Source of the DNA: Paralvinella palmiformis
Lineage: Eukaryota; Annelida; Polychaeta; Terebellida; Alvinellidae
Direction: 5' to 3'
Assembly (NCBI GenBank): GCA_025642065.1
Contig: JAODUP010000913.1
Location: 42,501 to 106,500 of the forward strand
DNA length: 64,000 nt
Every line of letters begins with the position of its first letter. The first letter of the stretch is position 1. The notes below the pieces were generated by a model. The model did not search any database. It had not been told where the DNA came from and worked only from the letters and a program-made list of their open reading frames with translations. The position numbers and the translations under genes are program-made. Shown piece after piece: positions 56,601-64,000 of the stretch.

Positions 56601-59600
56601 CCCTTAACAAAACATTATCATCTACATACTGAACAAGACACAAGATCATAATTGTGTACCTCTCTCTCTTTCGTTCCCTCTTTCTCAACCAGTAGTGTTT
56701 GTGTGCCCATATTTTAGACAACATTTTGATTCGAACCCAGGTGGCAGTGATCCGTGGTCCGACAAAAAAATAATAAATAGGACGATTTAGCTTAATTTTT
56801 TTTTTAAAAACAGATCGTACTTTGGAGGACCCAGTCAACGCCGTTACCAAATCCATTTTCAACAATGGCTGAAACCCATTTTCAAACATGGTCGGTGAAA
56901 CAAATTAATTTCTTTCAAACGGAACAAACTTTATTATTTAACTCACTTATAAAACAATAACCGCTAAAGCCAGAGAATGTCAATTCAAAGCACTGAGTAT
57001 CAACATAGAACTCCCTACTTATAACTCTCTACTTTTCTACTTATAACTCTCTACTTATAACTCCCCACTTTTAACTCTTAACAGTAAGTTGCACTTTTAA
57101 CAAGACTGCCAGGTAGGGGTGGAGTAATTAACTCCATGTGATGGTCCACTATCCTGCACATACTTTTAATTGCACTAGTAAATGTACTCTTTGGGCTAGT
57201 AAGAAATTTGTTGCTCTAGTGGATCTTACATTTGACTATCCTGGGGGGGGGGGGTGAGGTGAAGAGATATTTTCTGGCATTGAATTTAAGCAAATTTCAT
57301 AAGGTAATATCTAACAATTATTTAGATATTGGCTCAAAACCAAAATGGAGGACATTTCTGACTGTTTTATCAAACATATTTTTGGTTCCTAATTTGGGCC
57401 ATAAAATCATACTAAATAAATAAATAACTTAACAAATCCAAAATGATCAATACGCCAACAATGAAATGTCATGCTCCACGGTAACGTGAGAAAAATACTT
57501 AGCTACACAAGATGAGTAGATTAAAACCAAAAACGTGATCACAACAGTCATGACAGAAAACAGGGATTCGCCAGACACATTATCAGTTCAACCATTTTTC
57601 TACTTCTTAGCAAAGAGTCCTGACATGTTTATTGTGTGTATTTAGCAATACAGTGAACTATTCAATGTAACTAAATGTAGTTCTATGACTGATCTCAATT
57701 AATGTGTATCCGTAGACTGAAAGGAAATAATGACATTGTATCCGTATATTTCTAACATTAACAACCAACTAATTATCATAAAATAATAAACTATACACTA
57801 AACTAGTCTTTTGGGAATGGAGAAAAATATTGAAAATAAACATTTAGAAAAAGTGACTGGGTGTACTCCAGGATAACCACGACACTGGTAACATCACGTC
57901 TGGGACTGAGGTACTACTCCCTAACAAAACGTGACGATCCAGTAGAAGCCTTTTCTCATAGGATGAAATATCGGACAGGCACAGGTAACACTGGAATTCA
58001 AAACCATCATCCCCAAACACCTGTAGTGCAATAACAAGACTGTTGTTACATACGGATTTGTAATTTTTACTCGTCTTCTTCCAGAAACTGTAGAACAATT
58101 ACAAATGACAGATGCAAGCTCCATCATGTCACAGGCAACTCATCATAAACCAGACTGCCAAAAAGATAACATTATAAGCTGGTTATTAAAGAATTTAGAT
58201 AACTAATTAGTTTTTGACATTTCAAGGTAACACATGGAAGACACCTTTGCCATCTAATTAAATAAATGTGCAGTCAACTGAAGGTTTATGAACAGAAAAT
58301 TGGCTGAAGTTTAACCAAGAAGGGTTCGGGGAAACTGAAAATAAGAAGAACGTTATAAGTGTTAGTAGAATTAAATTTATTGCCCCTTGGTGCTACTCTC
58401 AGCCGGGATACGTCATCAGGGGGCTATTCCCTAGAGATGAGATGATCAAGATGAAGCCATTATTGATGGATGAAACATGCTGCAGGCTTCACAGTTAGTA
58501 GGGTTATTACCAATGTTAAGTACCAGCTATCGTGGTAGTCGTAGTAATAGGGTTAGTATTTGTATGACTAGAACAATCATGGTAATGCTGAACACCATTA
58601 TAATAGTAACTAACCCACACTGCTGTTGACAGACTTGAGTTCACGATCGCAGGAAACCATATTCCTACGTAGTACGTAGGCCTCTACATGGGCTGATACT
58701 ACATACCATAAGCTGGTCAGTGTTTTTTTTAATAATTCATTCATATATGAAGATATGTCCTTAAGAAAATGAAGAACGTCCAACTAGCAAACTGGTGGCC
58801 ACACTTGGTCTAACTGATGATCACAAGAACATCAACAATAACATCACGAACAACAACAAGAACAACACCACCACAACAGTTTCACCAAAATTCGGCGCAA
58901 TTCCAGTGTACATACATCACCCCTCCTTGCCACTGTTTTCCCAGAGTCCGTCACCTGGATTTACACGAGGAAGAAGCCACAAGCCAACATTAAAACATTT
59001 TTGAGATATATTTTACATGGGAAACAGCGACAGAGTGCTATACACCTAGATATAAGCCACTAGTCGCTCAACTTAAATGAATTAATGATGGTTAGACTGT
59101 TATGTTAAAGCAAACGGCATAAGTGTACACAGTGCACATGCACATGTGCTCACACACATAAACACAAAGGCTATATAGTTATATACAGTTAGTGATTCAC
59201 AATTAATGATTAATATGCCACATACTATACATGATTTCCTTCTTCCAAATAGGACAGTGTTCATGATAATATAATTAAACATAAAATTTTATGTTGCATG
59301 ACACATTATTGACAGTGAAACAAATCTGTAAAAAATGGAACCGAGTAATTGTTTCTAGGAAAATAAAATGTAAACTCTCCATAACTTGTACTTAAGCGCA
59401 ACAAGTTTTTCAGAATTACAACAGTACCCAAAAATCATTTGCGGATTCAAATTACATTCTGATGCACAACAGTTTAGCATTTTGGTGATTTTTTAGTCAC
59501 TTTCTGAAATGGTCAACTTTTAGAAAGATATCTGACATTGTCATTTTACTTCATATATTGAAGCGACTAACCTGGACATTAAGTTCCTGTTCCCTTGGGT

Positions 59601-59733
59601 CAAGGATCAGGAACTGGAAGTTCTGTTCCCAGCGTGGGTCGGTGGTCTTTGGCTTAATTAGGGTCTTCTGTTTCTGGTTGCTGATCGTTAAGCTGACAAA
59701 TGGATTCGGCTCACTCATCATCTTCTTACCACG
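47639..59733 (-). CDS. Esyt2: Extended synaptotagmin, C-terminal part (C2B, linker, C2C), 7 exons
   Basis: Extended synaptotagmins tether ER to plasma membrane and move lipids through an SMP domain, with C2 domains as Ca2+ and PI(4,5)P2 sensors. Seven minus-strand exons (59572-59733, 56057-56206, 53125-53447, 52546-52638, 49528-49659, 48078-48236, 47639-47669) sum to 1050 nt, with every phase matching and a stop at the end. C2B includes SEPNPFVSLTISNQKQKT, DPRWEQNFQF and NLLTAKDLTVYRMFQL. Next comes an acidic linker, then C2C with GRIQLTLRYSP, NLIPLDEDNFSDPYVNLYLL, a Lys-rich stretch (STKKKTK) where E-Syts bind PI(4,5)P2, LNPEFDETFEW, and RNSVGFLSRNQREMGKVL ending in WYDL. The last C2 matches that of human E-Syt2/3. 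SMP and C2A exons are not seen; the exon before RGKKMMSEPN should lie beyond about 60 kb. The numeral in the symbol is by similarity only. Confidence 0.92.
48078..48236 (-). CDS. Esyt2: Esyt exon: C2C C-terminal strands
   Basis: 159 nt from acceptor AAATCTAG to donor TG|GTAAGT. Encodes FEWNISQMEIPSKILEVRV, RNSVGFLSRNQREMGKVLI and LIKTVTD. It matches the human E-Syt2 segment VKNSGGFLSKDKGLLGKVLV. Confidence 0.95.
49528..49659 (-). CDS. Esyt2: Esyt exon: C2C Ca2+-loop and polybasic strand
   Basis: 132 nt from acceptor TTTCAATAG to donor AC|GTAAGT. Encodes NLIPLDEDNFSDPYVNLYLL, the polybasic RSSTKKKTKIVK and LNPEFDE. Acidic residues around LDEDNFSDPY are the loop-1 positions used for Ca2+ in C2 domains. 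Confidence 0.95.
50016..50090. repeat. Compound (CT)n(CA)n(AG)n(TG)n
   Basis: Four dinucleotide blocks in a row in an Esyt intron. Block 1 can pair with block 3, and block 2 with block 4. Confidence 0.92.
50441..51834. repeat. 22-bp minisatellite, about 63 units
   Basis: Unit ACTTCTGACTAAACCGTCAC plus AG repeats almost without change. Variant units lie near 50850 (inserted CCGCC), 50970-51010 (several short units), 51279, 51340, 51366, 51540-51570, 51686 and 51824. It sits in the Esyt intron between the first two C2C exons. Not a CRISPR array: there are no spacers, and this is animal DNA. Confidence 0.97.
52249..52408 (-). mobile_element. SINE family B in Esyt intron
   Basis: Reverse-oriented copy with CAGTTGCCACCTGGATGGAT, box B GGATTCGAACC and CACCCTAACCGATGAGGAGGC. 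It lies just past the donor of the 52546-52638 exon, in the gene's own orientation. Confidence 0.6.
52546..52638 (-). CDS. Esyt2: Esyt exon: first strands of C2C (GRIQLTLRYSP)
   Basis: 93 nt after acceptor CATTTGCAG. Encodes PGNVSVFGRIQLTLRYSP and NKLICSVHKC, then two bases of Val at donor GTAAGT. With the next exon it reads HKCVNLIPLDED, as in E-Syt C2C. Confidence 0.92.
53125..53447 (-). CDS. Esyt2: Esyt exon: acidic linker between C2B and C2C
   Basis: 323 nt after acceptor GAATTTCAG. It starts ILTSEKPEA, continuing C2B's last strand, then runs through a Glu-rich stretch (VKEEEEGAEEQEEQEPEV) and a Ser/Gly/Asp segment (VGGSDSDGASIG). It ends two bases into a Gln codon at donor CA|GTGAGT. 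It is probably disordered. Length and composition are variable in the family, so identity rests on flanking phases. Confidence 0.88.
56057..56206 (-). CDS. Esyt2: Esyt exon: second half of C2B
   Basis: 150 nt, 50 codons, phase 0. Acceptor is TTGTTTCAG and donor is CGG|GTGAGT. Encodes VADNKLNKKIGTVNFPI, LLTAKDLTVYRMFQLEG and AKLTMRLSLR, matching the E-Syt segment LLTSEDMTVSQRFQL. Confidence 0.95.
56225..56412 (-). mobile_element. tRNA-derived SINE, family C
   Basis: Read on the minus strand: GCAGTGGTTAGAGTGCTGTG (box A region) and GGTTTGAATCC (box B), then GTTTGTAGGCTATCTCCCC. Distinct from families A and B. Lies in the Esyt intron 5' of the second C2B exon. Confidence 0.55.
57005..57082. repeat. 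Short imperfect tandem repeat (CTACTTATAACTCT)
   Basis: About five imperfect copies of CTACTTATAACTC in the Esyt intron between the two C2B exons. Confidence 0.8.
59572..59733 (-). CDS. Esyt2: Esyt exon: start of C2B (RGKKMMSEPNPFV)
   Basis: 162 nt, 54 codons, phase 0 at both ends. Acceptor (minus) is TTCTCCTCAG and donor is CAG|GTTAGT. Encodes MSEPNPFVSLTISNQ, KPKTTDPRWEQNFQFLIL and REQELNVQ. Confidence 0.93.
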
Positions 59734-62700
59734 CTGAGGAGAACGGAAAATAGATGTTATATGAACTGAATAGATAGGTACATCTCTCCCTCTTTCTCTC
59801 TCTCTGTATATGTGTGTGTGTGGTGCGTGTGCAGTGTTGATTCTGGACTGTTATGAAGTGGGCCCTGGGGTCCAATCCTGTTGATGAAGTGGGCCCCGAA
59901 GTGGCCCGGACAAGTGCCAAAGGCACAAAGCCATTCTCGTTGTCATGATTGTTGGCAGTTGTCATGACAATACTTGTGAAAACTTAGAAGATATGCCTTC
60001 ATTGGCCAAATTTCATGTATTTTCAACATATCTGCCAATCAAACAGTACACAACACACAACAAAAGTTCTTTCATTAAGTCATTCATTACTTGGAATATT
60101 TACTGGGTGTATAATATAACAGATGTGGGTTTGACGATAAAATGACAGCTGATTGAAATTTTCTCTGGCACTTTGGGCATAGTTGTTTTTTTGCATTCCT
60201 CAACTAAATTTCATGGGAATCCTACAAAAATGCATCGCAGAATCAACATTTATGCATATGTGTGTGTGTGTGTGCATGAAAGCAAGCATGTGCATCACAT
60301 GTTACGCATCATCAGAACTCACACACAGGAAAAAAGTATGTTAAATGAAAGCTTAACCAGTGCAACACAAGCAATTTTTTATTCAATGGAACATTTATGG
60401 CAAATCAACTCTTCCCATTAACCATTAAAGATCTGCTGAAAATAACTGACAGCTTGATTTTAAGCAAATTCCAGACAACAGATAATTAATAAAAGAGATA
60501 TCGGTTATTAAAAGTTAGAATATTAATTAACAAGTAGTACAGTCAATGACACAATTTTTTAACAAACCAAATGTTAATTTATGAACATTAACATTATTAA
60601 TGTGCAGGAAGTCCAGTAATGTCAGATAAACTAGACAGGCGATGCTTGGAGTGAATATAACAATTGTAAAATATTACAGCTAATACTGACGAGGTACATC
60701 AGCATACTACAGTAACGACTGAAAAGAAATAGCATGGCAAGCTGAATCATAAATATAGAAACTGATTCATCTCGGAAGCGGACCAAGCTGGCCGATTAAA
60801 CGACTACGGTCATTGTCAATGCTAGCATGAAGATCAGGAGTTCCATCGGATAGCTCTTAGTAATATATCATCCTGATATAACCAGGTCTCAATTGAAAAC
60901 CAAAATAAGAAACCCAAAACGCTCACCCAAAAATAACTAAATAAATCTGGCAGACAATCAACCGAAAACATAAGCCGATTCGAATCTGAGCAGGCAAAAT
61001 ATTACATGGCTTTATGACCTTCCCATCACCAATAGGATTGTCTTCAAGTAAGAAAATAAAAGACCAAGTATATACATTAACAAAAATAGGCCTGATGTTA
61101 CCCAAATTCAACATCTTCACACACATAAAACTGTTTTGTGCTATACGGCTGTTTTACAAGGTACGCTTGGTTACTATAAATCTACAGAGCTGGCCATGTG
61201 AAATTTAAAATAATATATATTTTAATCATCTTGAGAGATAAAATACACAGTTTATGGATCTTACACTTGATAAATAAAGCAAGATAATCCATTTTATCTT
61301 CAGGCTTCATATGGATATACAAAAATATATTCCAAGCAGTTTCCAATGGATATATGTGCAAAATGGGTGGATATTATTTCCAGAGATTTTCAGTGCCAGA
61401 ATATCACATTGAAGCAAACCAAATTTCAGTGACTGAATGAAGTATGGTGCCTCACAGAAGTGAATTCAATATTTCTGGCTTCCCTGGAATTATCACCAAT
61501 TTCATGCAGGTTTCACAATACTTTTAGCCGAAATAAAAAATCAGCATTTTAAAGATTTCAAAATGCAGTGTCTAACTTGATGCCAACACGTGGTTGAATT
61601 AATGGTGGGCAGATATGGGATCAGTGTAAAATCGGTGGGGATCAAAAAGCTGTTTCCTTCTGCCTTCTAATCCATCCAATCTTCTACTGAACCACTCTAC
61701 TGAAGACGAAGAAACAGTTCTGAGTTGATGATGATCCAAAAATTAATAAAAACAAACCGTGTTCAGGTTTGGCTTCACAGGATTCAGAATTCACAACCTG
61801 TCAACACACAGGATATTTTACCAAATTTTCAATGTCTTTAGCTACTTTTGACATTGAACTAAACAGCCATGTCGGCCATTAAAATGGTCTAGCCACAAAA
61901 TTCATGGAATTTACACAACAAATGTTGCTAAACGTATGAAAAGAGAGGAGGGATTACCTAATAGCTTTATCTACATCACAATTTGTTATTCAGATCTCTG
62001 ATACTCTAAGTCTAACTAGTTACGTTATTAACATATTTTTATGTGATAAGCTACTTGAAGAAAATGCTTTGAACAGGAATAGTTACTTTACAATGGGTCC
62101 TAAATGTTGAAGTTGTGAATGATGCACTTTTAATTGGGTGCTTTCTTGTTCTTTTCCCAAATCAGACATGTTTAATAACACTGTAATAAAAATTAGGTGC
62201 CTCTTTGGCCACATGTGAGTAGTGTGAGACTATTTACCTATGGCTATGGCCATTCTGTGCGGGAGATCACAGGTTCGCCCCTTGGCCGTGACACTATAGT
62301 AGGCAGAGTTTTTCATCCAGCCAGGCAATTGGCAGTTTTTTCCACTGAACATGCCATATATTCTAAATTTATTTAAAATTAGTCTCCATGGGGAAGCTAT
62401 AAATTACAGACCATAATATGCATCTCCCTCATTTGAGGTTGCCAGCCAAAATTAAAAACTGCCTTTATCAGCCAATTATTATTATTATTATATAGGCGCT
62501 TTCCTGTCATAAAGGTCACTCGGATAAAAGCCGCTTTTGATTTAATAACTAGTCATCAGTTGAAAGCTTCGTTATGATCTAAAGACAGCTAACTACGACT
62601 AATGGCCCAGAGATGGCGAGCGTTGTTAATAAACTATTATGAGAATGATTTTAGTTTATTGGCTTTAGACCGGTATGACTTCTTTCTGATTGAAACCAGG

Positions 62701-64000
62701 GCCTGGTTCCACTATGTATGAGAGAGAGAGAGAGAGAGAGTGAGAGAGAGTCAAAAGCTATAAATTTGATTAGTAGCTATTTGATCCTTCTACATCTCAT
62801 TGATCTCATATCGCAGTCAGGCTCGTAAGTTTAAATTGTCTCACCTACCTAAACACAACAAACTAATTGGATACAAAACACACACAACGATGGTTTAGTA
62901 TCCGAAATGGTTAGTAACGGTAACAGGAACACACGCAGCATGAACAGAATCTGAAAAGGGCTTCGGAGGTAAATAGATGCTCACCAGGCGGCAGCACTGC
63001 ATCACATCTGCACTGCTGCCAAGCTATCTGACCTATGGGTTCAATTTCTAGTGCAGATGCAACTTATTAAAATTATATTTTCTGTTCGATACTAAATATA
63101 TATATAAATACTGAACCACAAATAATGATACAAACAGCTTCATCTTAAATATGACATCAGCAAAAGTAAAGATGGAGTTGCATAAATGCTGGCAAAGTTT
63201 GAGCAATTAAATAATTTTTTATATACTCCATATCGAATTAACTAAAAAACAGCCCTCTTCGGTTCAAACCATGATAATTAATTAATCTTTAATACAATAT
63301 TCACATGAGTAGATAATTCTTAAAACTTTAAAGCTAAGTTGTGTTAGATGAAACAACGATAACGAAGTGTATGGTAAAATGCAAAACAACTGTACAAAAT
63401 GCCTTAGCACCTCTACTGTTAAAAAAAAAAAACCAAACACTGGCTACTGCCATAACAGCATAAAAAACCTGTACACATTGCAGACAGCAACTGTCTGTTT
63501 GTTTACCTTCTGAAGAGGAAAGCTGAGATAGTAGTAGCAGTAGCAGTCTCATTTAGTTCTCACCAGAGGGCAGTAAGAAAGCCCCATAATGAGGATGAAA
63601 AATAATTGGAAAAACATGTATATTAATGCTGCAGCATCCGACATGCAAGACAATTAACATCATTACAAGATGGCTGCATGCAAAAACCGACACTGGCAAT
63701 TAATTAAGCGCAGCCGTGTTATTAAATTGACTATGTTAGTTCTGCTGAGATGTACCGGACTACTTTCAGCTTATGCTCAATCAATACAGTTATACTTAAA
63801 AAAGTTATACACTTAGTGTAACTTACATCTGAAATAAATTATAATAAATAAAAATATAGTCCCATGCTAAAGAATTTTATAATCTGCTTTTATTTAATGT
63901 CCAGTCTGTGTTTTATATGGAACACATTCATAAAAATTAATACAATCGGACAGTTCTGAGAAGAAAATGATCATTTCGTTTACATTAAATCATGGCCAGC
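59734..64000 (-). other. Probable Esyt intron extending past the window
   Basis: Lies 5' of the first recognised C2B exon. No exon matching the end of C2A was found. It contains a family B SINE (62197-62475), a short GA repeat near 62720 and otherwise featureless AT-rich DNA. Confidence 0.5.
62197..62475 (+). mobile_element. SINE family B, full length but diverged
   Basis: Head GTGCCTCTTTGGCCACATGT, box B region AGGTTCGCCCCTTGGCC, body CATCCAGCCAGGCAATTGGC, tail CCTCATTTGAGGTTGCCAGC. Confidence 0.7.

Noticed and set aside
57844..58098. 84-codon minus-strand open frame in the Esyt intron
   Set aside because: No match to C2, SMP or any family I recognise, and not phase-compatible with the neighbouring exons.
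45717..60785. Similar strings (TAAATATAGAAACT...CGGAAGC) at 45.72 and 60.76 kb
   Set aside because: Only about 25 bp agree clearly and the flanks diverge, so a shared repeat could not be supported.
62975..63010. Upstream Esyt exon ending ...CCRL before RGKK
   Set aside because: Donor and phase fit, but the acceptor is weak, the residues do not match E-Syt, and the flank has a SINE-like box B.
63535..63600. Upstream Esyt exon ending in LPSG at a GTGAGA donor
   Set aside because: LPSG resembles E-Syt2, but the phase does not fit the next exon and no acceptor was seen.

Overview
The window is nuclear DNA from an invertebrate animal. It is AT-rich, full of (AT)n and other simple repeats, and carries tRNA-derived SINEs. 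Two intron-rich genes can be read exon by exon from conserved protein sequence and matching splice phases. The overall style fits a mollusc or another lophotrochozoan, but nothing here proves the phylum.

Gene 1 (+ strand, coding 19420..41623) is glutamate decarboxylase, the PLP enzyme that makes GABA. Fourteen coding exons were placed by homology, and all junction phases agree except at one exon. A TATA-box promoter and an ATG-free non-coding first exon are proposed at about 16.02-16.46 kb. Two introns use GC donors with the same hexamer. The exon that should carry the PLP-binding lysine motif (about 35.32-35.39 kb) has no AG acceptor in place and lacks two bases just before the Pro-His-Lys codons. 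This copy is therefore either broken or locally mis-assembled.

Gene 2 (- strand, 59733 down to 47639) is the C-terminal part of an extended synaptotagmin. It covers C2B, an acidic linker and C2C, in seven exons and 349 codons with the stop. The upstream SMP and C2A exons must lie beyond the right edge, or in the last 4 kb where none could be recognised. The two genes are convergent and about 6 kb apart.

Mobile and repeated DNA fills the rest. A 2.9-kb DNA transposon with inverted repeats of about 215 bp sits in a GAD intron (37.2-40.1 kb). It carries a decayed gene for a protein with an N-terminal Cys/His cluster, a Gly-Gly-Met core motif and a C-terminal CXC-like Cys cluster. At least three tRNA-derived SINE families are scattered about. 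A Ty3-type integrase fragment lies at 6.0-6.25 kb. A homogeneous 22-bp minisatellite (about 63 copies, 1.4 kb) lies in an Esyt intron, and a (TCAC)n array of about 240 bp lies beside a GAD exon.

The left 16 kb hold no complete gene. They contain a repeat graveyard (2.2-8.9 kb), a THAP-like fragment and a small open frame (9.9-10.5 kb), and a CpG-rich block with YY1, ETS, NRF1 and CRE-type sites (11.6-13.0 kb) that may be a divergent promoter.
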